In this document: positions 56,383-64,000 of the stretch, in pieces | Numbering within the stretch: the stretch's first letter is position 1 | Layout: every line of letters begins with the position of its first letter | Source: Bradyrhizobium sp. ORS 278 | GTDB taxonomy: Bacteria > Pseudomonadota > Alphaproteobacteria > Rhizobiales > Xanthobacteraceae | NCBI RefSeq assembly: GCF_000026145.1 | Contig: NC_009445.1 | Location: 930,001 to 994,000, forward strand | Length of the DNA: 64,000 bases | Direction of reading: 5' to 3' | Translations under genes and position numbers: made by a program | Notes under the pieces: generated by a model | What the model was told of the DNA's origin: nothing | Database searches by the model: none | Seen by the model: only the letters and a program-made list of their open reading frames with translations

Positions 56383-56913
56383 CTAGCTGGGCAGCATGCG
56401 CTGCATGACGCGATCGCGGTAGACAAAAATATGCGCCAGCGCAGCGCCGATATGGGCGACGATCAGGATCAGCAGCAGCCATTCGGCCGCCTGGTGCAGC
56501 CCGTCGATGGCGCGATTGCCGGCTGGGTTACGGGCCGCGAGCATCGGCAGCTGAAACAGATAGAAGTAGGACACGCTCCAGCCGCGATAGGATGCGAACA
56601 GCCAGCCGGTGATGGTGGTGGCCAGCACCATGACATAGAGCATCCAGTGCACGGCCTCGGAGCTCAGCCGCTGCCAGGCCGGCAGCGAGCTTTCGGGCGC
56701 AACCGGATGTGTGAGGCGCCACACGAAGCGCACGACGATCAGCGCCAGGATGGTGAGGCCGAACGAGATGTGCAGGATCATCGGCGCGCCCGGCGGGGTG
56801 TTGGCGTGCAGATCCGGCATCAGCCAGCCGATCGGATACTGGATGGCGAGCAGCGCCACCACCAGCCAGTGCAGGATCTTTGCGGGCGTGCCGTAGTGCA
56901 GGCGTGGTGTCAT
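56383..56913 (-). CDS. cytochrome b561-family membrane protein
   Basis: 176 aa with four membrane spans and conserved heme-ligand His residues (RLHYGTPAKILHWLVVALLAIQYPIGW, HISFGLTILALIVVRFVWRLTHP, LHQAAEWLLLILIVAHIGAALAH). Members shuttle electrons from the quinone pool, for example to superoxide or partner proteins. Start 56913 has GGAAAG upstream and matches the family N-terminus; the ATG at 56946 adds 11 unlikely residues. It is transcribed in the same direction as mbfA, which lies upstream. Confidence 0.88.
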   Translation of the reverse strand: MTPRLHYGTPAKILHWLVVALLAIQYPIGWLMPDLHANTPPGAPMILHISFGLTILALIVVRFVWRLTHPVAPESSLPAWQRLSSEAVHWMLYVMVLATTITGWLFASYRGWSVSYFYLFQLPMLAARNPAGNRAIDGLHQAAEWLLLILIVAHIGAALAHIFVYRDRVMQRMLPS

Positions 56914-56986
56914 GACGAGCTTTCCGTTGCGATAGGTTTGGCGCAATCAGGATCGCGGCCGGAAGTTCCGCCGGCCGCGATCGATG

Positions 56987-57958
56987 CTAGGCCGCCCCTA
57001 TGAGTATCCCCACGCCGAGCACGATGATTCCGCCCAGCACGATCTGGAACACCGCCTGCAGGAACGGCGTGTCCATGTAGCGCGCGCGGATATAGGCGAT
57101 GGCCCACAGTTCGAAGAACACGACGAGGCCGGCAATCGCGGTCGCGATCCAGAACGCGTTGGTCCAGGAATCCGGGACGAGATAAGGCATCGTGTGGCCG
57201 AGGCCGCCGAGTGTCGTCATCGCGCCGCAGACGGCGCCGCGCAGCCACGGCGAGCCGCGGCCGGTCAGCGAGCCGTCATCGGACAGCGCTTCGGCAAAGC
57301 CCATGCTGATACCGGCGCCGATCGAGGCGGCGAGGCCGACCAGGAAGGTCTGGAAGTTCTGGTGCGTGGCGAAGGCCGCGGCGAACAGCGGCGCGAGCGT
57401 CGACACCGAGCCGTCCATCAGGCCGGCAAGACCGGGCTGGACGTACTGCAGGACGAACACGCGCCGCCGCGTCTCGTCCTCCTTGTGACGCACGTCGGGG
57501 CTGAGGATCTCGTCGGTCAGCTTCGCTGCGACCTGCTCGTGGCCCTTCTCGGCCAGCGCGAGATCGCCGAGCAGCCGGCGCACGCCGACGTCCTTGGCCT
57601 GCTCGGCGGCCTTGGCGTAGAAGCGCTCGGCCTCGAACTCCATCGTGCCGACCTCCTTGCGGATGGCGTCGAGCGACAGGTTCTTGGTCAGCCAGATCGG
57701 TCGGCGCTGCATGAAGCCCTTGACGTTCTCGCGCCGGATCGGCGGCAGGTTCTTGCCGAAGCGCTCCTCGTAGAGCTCGAGCAGCATGTGGCGATGGCCC
57801 TTCTCCTCCTCGGCCATCTGCTCGAACAGTTTCGCAGAATCCGGATACCGCTCCGCCAGGTCCTCCGCGAAGCTCATGTAGATGCGGCCGTCTTCCTCTT
57901 CGGCCGAGATCGCGATCGCCAGGATCTCGCGCTCGGTGAGGTCGGCGAAATTTTTCAT
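56987..57958 (-). CDS. mbfA: membrane-bound ferritin/iron exporter MbfA
   Basis: 323-aa fusion of a ferritin-like (rubrerythrin-type) di-iron domain and a VIT1/CCC1-type membrane domain. Residues 1-140 contain the Glu/His iron ligands (TEREILAIAISAEEEDGRIY, MAEEEKGHRHML, AEKGHEQVAAKLTDEIL). Residues 160-323 hold about five membrane spans (DGSVSTLAPLFAAAFATH, FQTFLVGLAASIGAGISMGFAEALS). In Bradyrhizobium and Agrobacterium MbfA exports iron and protects against iron and peroxide stress, under Irr control. The matching palindrome lies just upstream. Confidence 0.93.
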   Translation of the reverse strand: MKNFADLTEREILAIAISAEEEDGRIYMSFAEDLAERYPDSAKLFEQMAEEEKGHRHMLLELYEERFGKNLPPIRRENVKGFMQRRPIWLTKNLSLDAIRKEVGTMEFEAERFYAKAAEQAKDVGVRRLLGDLALAEKGHEQVAAKLTDEILSPDVRHKEDETRRRVFVLQYVQPGLAGLMDGSVSTLAPLFAAAFATHQNFQTFLVGLAASIGAGISMGFAEALSDDGSLTGRGSPWLRGAVCGAMTTLGGLGHTMPYLVPDSWTNAFWIATAIAGLVVFFELWAIAYIRARYMDTPFLQAVFQIVLGGIIVLGVGILIGAA

Positions 57959-57997
57959 TCCAAGGTCCCCGGATTTGACGTTCTCAACATTCCACTG

Positions 57998-58013
57998 TTT
58001 AGAACGTTTCTAA
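57998..58013. promoter_or_regulatory. Irr-type iron control element (ICE) upstream of mbfA
   Basis: The sequence TTTAGAACGTTTCTAA contains the inverted repeat TTAGAA-CGT-TTCTAA. It lies 40-55 bases upstream of the mbfA start and about 150 bases upstream of the divergent gene at 58160. It resembles published Irr-binding ICE motifs of rhizobia, consistent with repression of mbfA under low iron. Confidence 0.8.
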
Positions 58014-58159
58014 TCTGTATATGGATTGCCGCAGCGCGGTCAAACTGCCGCCGCGCGGTGGCCGCGAAACATTTCGTGAGGTCGCATTCAGGCCCCAGTC
58101 AGGGAACCCCTGGGCAAATTCACCGTTCGCGTTTCCGCTGAGCTACCTAAGGAGTTCCA

Positions 58160-58882
58160 ATGACCACCGTCAAATACAGGCTGAACGATCCGAGACTGGC
58201 TCCGCGGCGCACCAAGATGGATATTCCGGGCTGGGCGGGCGAGCGGCAGCCGCGCGCCAATGGCTCGCATGAGCAGGTCTGGCACTGCGTGCCGTTCTCC
58301 GAAGGCGCGCAATACGGCATCGAGCTGTTCTATCCCTACGACTTCGAGCTGCAGGTCACGACGCGGGACGGCAAGCTCGAGATGTCGGGCGACTGGGGCG
58401 AGCCGCCCAGTCCGAGCCTGCAATGGCCGCCGTTCCGCAATTTCGGCGATGCGTTCTTTACCTATCAGATCCTGCTCGATCTCAAGGTGCCCCCGGGCTT
58501 CGCGATCCGCACCGAGCCGCATCCGCGCTTCTACACCGATCGCACCGATACCTGTCCAATCGCGGTGCCGGCGCTGATCCGGAATTTCTGGCCGATGCTG
58601 TTCTTCTGCGTGTTCAAGGCGCCGGCGGAAGGCCGCACCCACATCTTCCGTCCGGGCGAGCCCTTCGCGCAGGTGATCGTCATTCCCGAGGAGGCCAACT
58701 TCACGGTCGAGCCGATGAGTCCGGACGAAGCTGCCGAGCGCGAGTTGCAATCGCGCCGCATCCACGCCAGCAGGCCGGTGCTCGCCAAGGAGACCGAATG
58801 GCTGTCAAGCACCGATACGGTGTTCGATGGCACCTATCGCCATCTGCATCGCGCGGCGAAGGAGAAGGCGCGCAAGTCGTAA
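58160..58882 (+). CDS. conserved hypothetical protein, DUF6065-like
   Basis: 240-aa soluble protein without signal peptide or membrane segments. It is rich in aromatic residues and Pro, with stretches such as SEGAQYGIELFYPYDFELQV, FGDAFFTYQILLDLKVPPGF and IRNFWPMLFFCVFKAP. This pattern recalls the DUF6065 family, though I cannot confirm it. It is divergent from mbfA with the iron-control palindrome between them. No function is known. Confidence 0.65.
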   Translation: MTTVKYRLNDPRLAPRRTKMDIPGWAGERQPRANGSHEQVWHCVPFSEGAQYGIELFYPYDFELQVTTRDGKLEMSGDWGEPPSPSLQWPPFRNFGDAFFTYQILLDLKVPPGFAIRTEPHPRFYTDRTDTCPIAVPALIRNFWPMLFFCVFKAPAEGRTHIFRPGEPFAQVIVIPEEANFTVEPMSPDEAAERELQSRRIHASRPVLAKETEWLSSTDTVFDGTYRHLHRAAKEKARKS

Positions 58883-58928
58883 GGCTCTCACCGCTCAAGG
58901 CGGGCGTCGGCTTCAATAATTGGTCTTA

Positions 58929-59073
58929 CGCTCGACTGTCTCCGCGTCGTCATGGCCGGGCTCGTCCCGGCCATCCACGCCGGTCCGCATGCTCAGAACC
59001 ACATGGATGCCCTGGCCTTCGCCGCGCCGAGGCGGCTTCGGCCGCGCAGGCGGGACAAGCCCAGGCATGGCGG
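58929..59073. repeat. palindromic intergenic element, family B (long variant)
   Basis: Opens ctcgactgtctccgcgtcgt and gtcatggccgggctcgtccc and closes cgggacaagcccaggcatgg. The left flank matches 8825-8912. It lies in the 307-base gap between convergent genes, which holds no other supported feature. Confidence 0.7.
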
Positions 59074-59189
59074 AGGAACAAACGGGCAAACTCACTCTTC
59101 GCGGCAAATCCAGATCAACAACCCGTCTCCCGCAACGAAAGAGCGCCGACCTCGCGGCCGGCGCCCTCCGGGCTTTCACCTCACGACGA

Positions 59190-59573
59190 TCAATACCGCT
59201 CGTAGTACCAGTGGTGATGATGATGGTGGTGGTGATGGTAGTACCGGCGCGGTACCACGTAGACCCGCGGGCCGTAGCCGTACCCATAGCCGGGGCCATA
59301 GCCATAGCCGCGCCAGTAGCCGTGGTGATGGTGGTGATGATGATGGTGGTGATGGTACCACTGCGCCAGCTGCACCTTCGGCTCGGCGGCCGGTGGAGCC
59401 TGCTCGTCGAGCGCCTGCAGCACCGCCGCGGCGTTCGGGATCGGCTCGAGCAGATCGGCGTAGGAGTTGGCCTTCAGCACATCGGTCGGCGCCGGAGCGG
59501 CTGACGCCTGCGCCGAGCCGAGCGCGCCGACAGCGGCAACCGCGCCGAGCAAGCCTGCGATCTTCTTATCCAT
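59190..59573 (-). CDS. small exported His/Tyr/Gly-rich protein
   Basis: 127 aa with a Sec signal peptide (MDKKIAGLLGAVAAVGALGS, cleavage near QASA). A short Ala/Leu-rich helix region follows, then runs of 11 and 9 His separated by a Gly-Tyr repeat (YGYGPGYGYGYGP). A metal-binding or adhesive role is plausible but speculative. Start 59573 has GGAGACG just upstream. It lies 1.2 kb from mbfA, but there is no evidence of shared control. Confidence 0.75.
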   Translation of the reverse strand: MDKKIAGLLGAVAAVGALGSAQASAAPAPTDVLKANSYADLLEPIPNAAAVLQALDEQAPPAAEPKVQLAQWYHHHHHHHHHHHGYWRGYGYGPGYGYGYGPRVYVVPRRYYHHHHHHHHHWYYERY

Positions 59574-59668
59574 AAAACGTCTCCTGATGCGCATCGCCCG
59601 GATGCAAAAACGTCAACCCCGAATGTTCGTTCCTCGATTCGCCTAATACGTCGGAACGGCGTCCGAAA

Positions 59669-60832
59669 TCAGGCTGTCGATTTGTTCAGGAACGTGAACA
59701 GGAGCTCATTGACATGGTCATGTTGCTCCTGCTGCACCCAATGACCGGCGCGATCGATCAGCTCGCACAGGATCATGTTGGTGCACACTCGGGACTGCAT
59801 CGCTTCGAACACGCCGGGCCGTTGGTAGATGCCCCAGTCTTGCAGGCCGGAGATGAATGCAGACGGAACGTCGATGGTGCGGTCCGACCAGGTCTGCAAT
59901 TCCGCGTCGAACAGGCCCGACGTGCCGCAGCGGTACCATTGCAGGCCGCCCTGGAAGCCGGTTCGTTCATATTCGGCCGTGTAGACCGCGAGTTCATGAT
60001 CCGGCAGCCAGCGATTGGCGGCAATCGTTGCCGCGTCGGGCATGACGTCGGCGACCGTCTCGCCCATCGTCTTGTCGAGGTCCATCACGTAGTAGGTCGG
60101 CAGCTTGGCGAGTTCGCCCGCGGTCCATGATTGCAGCGGATACGGCTGGTTGCCCGACCAGTCGGCGCTCTTGTGGTGGTAGTAGGCGCGCAGGAACGCA
60201 TGCAGGCCCTGCGGCGCGCGATGCATGTCCGCGTTCGCCTCGGGTGTCGAGTAGTGCCATTGATAGTGCTTGCGCGGCCGCGGCAGCGTGGCCAGCTCGC
60301 GATGCACGGGATCATCGGGCGGCGCGAGCGGATGGTCGGCGATGCCGAACGGCGCGGCCGGTGGTCCCGGAAACGGTGCGCTCATCATCACCACCGATCG
60401 AAACACATCGGGCCGGATGACCGCGCACCACGCCGCGACCGGGCTGCCGAAGTCGTGGCCGACGACCGCCGCGACATGGCGATGACCGAAGGCATAGACC
60501 ACGCCGAGCGCGTCGCGCACCAGGTTGGTGAAGCGGAACGGCGCAAGGTCGCCGTCATAGTCGGCGTTCCAGCCGGTGGTGCGGCCATAGCCGCGCTGGT
60601 CCGGCGCCAGCACGTGATAGCCCGCCGCCGCCAGCGCCGGCATCACCTTGCGCCAGCTATAGGCGAGCTCGGGGAAGCCGTGCAGCAGCAGCACGCAGGG
60701 GCGCCCGGGTGTTTCGAAGCCGGCCTCGAGCACATGCATCCGCAAGCCGTTGATGCCATCGACATAGCGCGAGCGGATGGAGGGTGGGAGAGGCAACGGG
60801 GGAAGAGCTGGAAGTGGAAAAGAAGAGGTCAT
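59669..60832 (-). CDS. epoxide hydrolase-like alpha/beta hydrolase
   Basis: 387 aa. Oxyanion motif HGFPELAYSWRKVM, APDQRGYGRTTG, and the nucleophile elbow VVGHDFGSPVAAW with Asp127. DRAGHWVQQEQHDHVNELLFTF supplies the catalytic His. These are features of cytosolic epoxide hydrolases, which add water to an epoxide through an Asp ester. Start 60832 is chosen for the GAGGG site five bases upstream; ATG 60844 is possible. It may belong with the acyl-CoA synthetase and thiolase genes upstream on the same strand. Confidence 0.87.
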   Translation of the reverse strand: MTSSFPLPALPPLPLPPSIRSRYVDGINGLRMHVLEAGFETPGRPCVLLLHGFPELAYSWRKVMPALAAAGYHVLAPDQRGYGRTTGWNADYDGDLAPFRFTNLVRDALGVVYAFGHRHVAAVVGHDFGSPVAAWCAVIRPDVFRSVVMMSAPFPGPPAAPFGIADHPLAPPDDPVHRELATLPRPRKHYQWHYSTPEANADMHRAPQGLHAFLRAYYHHKSADWSGNQPYPLQSWTAGELAKLPTYYVMDLDKTMGETVADVMPDAATIAANRWLPDHELAVYTAEYERTGFQGGLQWYRCGTSGLFDAELQTWSDRTIDVPSAFISGLQDWGIYQRPGVFEAMQSRVCTNMILCELIDRAGHWVQQEQHDHVNELLFTFLNKSTA

Positions 60833-60849
60833 CGCGGCCCTCATCAGTG

Positions 60850-60970
60850 TCGTCCCGGCGAACGCCGGGACCCATAACCACAGGATAATGTGGTAGGCAG
60901 CGCTGGCAGCTCCAGCTTTCGCAAAACTCGGGACGGTGGCTATGGGTCCCGGCTCAAGGCCGGGACGACA
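60850..60970. repeat. palindromic intergenic element, family A (121 bp)
   Basis: Terminal TGTCGTCCCGGC (60849-60860) and its exact complement (60959-60970), inner gggacccataaccac and ggtggctatgggtccc. It lies between the acyl-CoA synthetase and epoxide hydrolase genes. Confidence 0.85.
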
Positions 60971-61000
60971 CCGTTGCTTTGAGCTGCGGGCGCGGCCCGC

Positions 61001-62536
61001 TTACGCCGCGCCCTTCTTCGGCCAGTAGCGCTCGCGCAGATGGCGCTTGACCAGCTTGCCGGTCGGGGTGCGCGGCAGCTCGGGCTCGAAGTCGATCGAG
61101 CGCGGGCATTTCAGCGGCGACAGGTGCTTGCGGCAGTACAGGATCAGCTGCTCCTCGAGCGCCTTGCCGGCGCGCGCCATGTCGTGCGGCTGCACCACGG
61201 CCTTGACCTCCTCGCCCATCTCCTCGTTCGGCACGCCGAACACCGCGACATCGGCGACATCCGGATGCGTGATGAGGACGTCCTCGGTCTCCTGCGGATA
61301 GATGTTTACGCCGCCGGAGATGATCATGTAGGACTTGCGGTCGGTGAGATAGAGGAAGCCGTCGGCGTCGAGATAGCCGACATCGCCGAGCGTCGACCAG
61401 CCCTTGTCGTTATAGGCGCGCTTCGTCTTCTCCGGATCGTTGTGATAGGAGAATACAGGCGCATCGGCGAAATAGACCGTGCCGATCTCGCCGGTCGGCA
61501 TTTCCTGATCATCCTCGCCGAGGATCTTGATCTTGCCGACGACAGCGCGGCCGACGCTGCCGCGGTGCTCCAGCCATTGCTTCGAGTTGCAGACCGTGAC
61601 GCCATTGCCTTCCGAGCCCGCGTAGTACTCGATCAAGATCGGCCCCCACCACTCGATCATCCTCGCCTTGACGTCGACCGGGCAGGGCGCGGCCGCATGG
61701 ATCGCGCCCTTCAGGGTCGAAACATCGTAGCGCTGGCGGACGTCCTCCGGCAGCTTTAGCATGCGCACGAACATCGTCGGCACCAGCTGCGACTGCGTGA
61801 TCTTGTACTTCTCGACGAGCTTGAGGAACTCCTCCGCGTCGAAATGCTCCATGATGATCGACGTGCCGCCGAGCGTGATCGCCATCATGTTGAAGCGCAG
61901 CGGCGCTGCATGATACAGCGGCGCCGGCGACAGATAGATGCTCTCGGCATTCATGCCGCACATGTCGGCGCAGAGCACGCGCAGGAACTGGTTGGGCTGA
62001 TCGATCGGATTGCCTTCGAAATCCTTCTTGATTCCCTTCGGCCGTCCGGTGGTGCCCGACGAATACAGCATGTCGTAGCCGGCGACCTGGTCGGCGATCG
62101 GCGTCTTGGGCTGCGCGCCGGCCTCCTTGTCCCATGAGCGAAACCCGGGCTCGGGCTCGTCGACCATGAAGAACAGCGGGCCGTCCGCCGCGACGAGATC
62201 GCGCACCTGCTCGGCGCATTTCGGCGAGGTGATGAAGACCTTGGCGCCGCAATCCCTGACGATATAGGCGATTTCGTCCTTGGTGAGATAGCGGCTGATC
62301 GCGGTGTAGTAGAGGCCGGAGCGCTGCGCGGCCCAGGCGATCTCCATGAAGGCCAGCCGGTTCTCCATCAGGAACGCGACATGGTCGCCGGCCTTGAGGC
62401 CGAGCGCGCGAAACAGCTGGGCGCCCTGGTTGGATAGCTCGTCGAGCTCGCGATAGGTGATGGCCTTGCCGGTCCCCGCCATCTGATAGGCGATCTTGTC
62501 CGGATGGCTCTGGGCATGAATGGACGGGTGGGTCAT
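61001..62536 (-). CDS. acyl-CoA synthetase (AMP-binding, FadD-like)
   Basis: 511-aa adenylate-forming ligase that joins a carboxylic acid to CoA. Motif order is the A3-type loop YSSGTTGRPKGIKK, IEYYAGSEGNGVTVC, YLTDRKSYMIISGGVNIYPQETEDVL (A7/A8) and the catalytic Lys in RTPTGKLVKRHL. The acid specificity is unknown. The thiolase gene lies upstream on the same strand; a family-A element lies between them. Confidence 0.9.
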   Translation of the reverse strand: MTHPSIHAQSHPDKIAYQMAGTGKAITYRELDELSNQGAQLFRALGLKAGDHVAFLMENRLAFMEIAWAAQRSGLYYTAISRYLTKDEIAYIVRDCGAKVFITSPKCAEQVRDLVAADGPLFFMVDEPEPGFRSWDKEAGAQPKTPIADQVAGYDMLYSSGTTGRPKGIKKDFEGNPIDQPNQFLRVLCADMCGMNAESIYLSPAPLYHAAPLRFNMMAITLGGTSIIMEHFDAEEFLKLVEKYKITQSQLVPTMFVRMLKLPEDVRQRYDVSTLKGAIHAAAPCPVDVKARMIEWWGPILIEYYAGSEGNGVTVCNSKQWLEHRGSVGRAVVGKIKILGEDDQEMPTGEIGTVYFADAPVFSYHNDPEKTKRAYNDKGWSTLGDVGYLDADGFLYLTDRKSYMIISGGVNIYPQETEDVLITHPDVADVAVFGVPNEEMGEEVKAVVQPHDMARAGKALEEQLILYCRKHLSPLKCPRSIDFEPELPRTPTGKLVKRHLRERYWPKKGAA

Positions 62537-62568
62537 GAGGGCTCACCGCTGCTAAACCAGGAAAAGGC

Positions 62569-62690
62569 GTCGTCCCGGCCTCGAGCCGGGACCCATAACC
62601 ACAGGGGGCTGTGGTGAAAGCGAGCTGTGGCTCCAGCTCGCGTAACGTTGGATTCGGTGGCTATGGGTCCCGGCTCAAGGCCGGGACGAC
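62569..62690. repeat. palindromic intergenic element, family A (122 bp)
   Basis: Ends gtcgtcccggcctcgagccg and ggtcccggctcaaggccggg followed by acgac, with gggacccataaccacagg and tggctatgggtccc inside. It lies between the thiolase and acyl-CoA synthetase genes. Confidence 0.85.
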
Positions 62691-62709
62691 ACCATTGATG
62701 GAGCGACAG

Positions 62710-63882
62710 CTAGAGCCGCTCGACGATCGTCACATTCGCCATGCCGCCGCCTTCGCACATGGTCTGCAGGCCGTAGCGCTTGTTGCGCTGTTTCAGCGCA
62801 TGCAGCAGCGTCGTCATCAGCTTGGTGCCGGAGCCGCCGAGCGGATGGCCGAGCGCAATCGCACCGCCATTGACGTTGAGACGGCTCGGATCTGCGCCGG
62901 TGGTCTTGAGCCAGGCGGTCGGCACCGAGGCGAAGGCCTCGTTGACCTCGTAGAGGTCGATGTCGTCGATCGACATGCCGGCCTTCTGCAGCGCGCGCTG
63001 GGTCGCCGGCAGCGGCGCTTCCAGCATGATGACGGGATCGCCGCCCATCATGGTCATGTGGTGCACGCGGGCCAGCGGCTTGACGCCGAGCGACTTCAGG
63101 CCGCGCTCGTTGACGACCATGACGCCGGAGGCGCCGTCGCAGATCTGGCTCGCGGAGGCAGCGGTCAGCTTGCCGTTCTCGGCGATCAGCTTGACGCCCT
63201 TGATGCCGTCGAGGCTGACGTCGAAGCGGATGCCCTCGTCGATATGATGGGTGTCGGTCGAACCGTCGGCGCGGGTGATCTGCAGCGGGACGATCTCGTC
63301 CTTGAAGTGCCCGGCCTGCGTCGCCGCGATCGCGCGCTGATGGCTGTTATAGGCGTATTCGTCGAGATCATCCTTGGAGAGCCCGTACTTCTCCGCCATC
63401 ATCTCCGCGCCGGTGAACTGGCTGAACTGGATGTTCGGATAGCGGCTCTCCATGCTCGGGCTCTTGTAGTGCCCAAACCCGTTCTTCGCCGGCAAGGTCG
63501 AGGACAGGCCCATCGGCACCCGGGTCATCGACTCCACGCCGGCGGCGATCACCACGTCCATCGCGCCCGACATCACCGCCTGGGCGGCGAAATGCAGCGC
63601 CTGCTGCGACGACCCGCACTGGCGGTCGATCGAGGTGCCCGGGACGCTCTCCGGCAGCTTCGAGGCCAGTACCGCGTTGCGGGCGATGTTGGTCGACTGC
63701 TCGCCGGTCTGCATGACGCAGCCCATGATCACGTCCTCGACCTGGTCCGGCGCGGCGCCGGAGCGCTCGACCAGCGCGTCCAGCACCTTCGCCGCCAGAT
63801 CCGCCGGATGCCAGCCGGCCAGACGCCCGCCCTTTCGGCCGCCGGCCGTGCGCGCAGCCGCGACGATATAGGCTTCCGCCAT
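62710..63882 (-). CDS. acetyl-CoA C-acetyltransferase (thiolase)
   Basis: 390 aa. Acyl-carrying Cys89 is in IDRQCGSSQQALHFAAQAV, the His motif is GGAIALGHPLGGSGTKL near 346, and Cys376 is in MCEGGGMANVTIVERL. This is a complete type II-style thiolase active site. It either cleaves a 3-ketoacyl-CoA in beta-oxidation or condenses acetyl-CoA; context with an acyl-CoA synthetase favours degradation. A strong GGGAGGAAA ribosome-binding site precedes 63882. Confidence 0.92.
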   Translation of the reverse strand: MAEAYIVAAARTAGGRKGGRLAGWHPADLAAKVLDALVERSGAAPDQVEDVIMGCVMQTGEQSTNIARNAVLASKLPESVPGTSIDRQCGSSQQALHFAAQAVMSGAMDVVIAAGVESMTRVPMGLSSTLPAKNGFGHYKSPSMESRYPNIQFSQFTGAEMMAEKYGLSKDDLDEYAYNSHQRAIAATQAGHFKDEIVPLQITRADGSTDTHHIDEGIRFDVSLDGIKGVKLIAENGKLTAASASQICDGASGVMVVNERGLKSLGVKPLARVHHMTMMGGDPVIMLEAPLPATQRALQKAGMSIDDIDLYEVNEAFASVPTAWLKTTGADPSRLNVNGGAIALGHPLGGSGTKLMTTLLHALKQRNKRYGLQTMCEGGGMANVTIVERL

Positions 63883-63920
63883 GAGGTTTCCTCCCTAGAC
63901 TTGGTTCGTGATTGGCGCCG

Positions 63921-63949
63921 ATTTAAATGCGCGATTGAGCTTTAGTCAA
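63921..63949 (-). promoter_or_regulatory. putative sigma-70-type promoter of the thiolase gene
   Basis: On the minus strand TTGACT (63949-63944) is followed after 17 bases by TTAAAT (63926-63921). This is good -35/-10-like spacing about 40 bases upstream of the start codon. Only a visual match. Confidence 0.45.
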
Positions 63950-64000
63950 TCGATCAATTAACGCTTGAGATCAACTCCGGCTTCGGCTTATCTGGCCGCA

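Overview
The window is 64 kb of high-GC chromosomal DNA from an alphaproteobacterium. It most resembles Bradyrhizobium or a close relative in the Nitrobacteraceae. That placement is inferred from an MbfA-type iron exporter with an Irr-type palindrome upstream, the many ABC peptide/opine importers, the FecR-VCBS secreted adhesin, and a dense population of intergenic palindromic repeats of a kind I associate with this genus. I see no rRNA, tRNA, CRISPR array, phage or intact insertion sequence.

Layout. 1-9.5 kb holds unrelated housekeeping and hypothetical genes: an ABC exporter pair, an alpha/beta hydrolase, a degenerate metallo-beta-lactamase fold protein, a cupin, a DUF4399 protein, an M29 aminopeptidase, a His-rich secreted protein and a VOC protein. 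They are interrupted at 6.8-8.1 kb by a repeat-rich gene desert. 9.9-15.8 kb (minus strand) is a complete Opp/Dpp-type importer operon ending in a translationally coupled SDR. 15.9-17.9 kb is a dienelactone hydrolase/SnoaL-like fusion divergent from a winged-helix regulator. 17.9-19.4 kb is the C-terminal remnant of a CzcA-type RND pump, next to an amidase.

21.0-31.1 kb is the most interesting block. A LapG-like periplasmic cysteine protease (BTLCP family) is divergent from a 2136-residue FecR/VCBS adhesin with a type I secretion-like C-terminus, and a CHASE2 adenylate/guanylate cyclase follows the adhesin. A type I secretion ABC/HlyD pair lies at 41.6-44.7 kb and could serve the adhesin, but this linkage is inferred.

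31.4-41.1 kb is a second Opp-type importer with two divergent substrate-binding proteins. A tiny GatC/AtzG-like protein and an amidase lie inside its operon, suggesting import plus hydrolysis of an amide substrate. 45-51 kb carries a CinA-like amidohydrolase, an MFS symporter with a clear terminator, a LysR regulator, DUF1127 and GNAT proteins, an SDR without the catalytic tyrosine, and a GST. 51-64 kb is mostly lipid and organic-acid metabolism: an AidB-like acyl-CoA dehydrogenase, a zinc alcohol dehydrogenase, a third amidase, cytochrome b561, MbfA, an epoxide hydrolase, an acyl-CoA synthetase and a thiolase.

Most larger gaps between genes are filled by palindromic repeat elements of several families. 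They are listed individually below.
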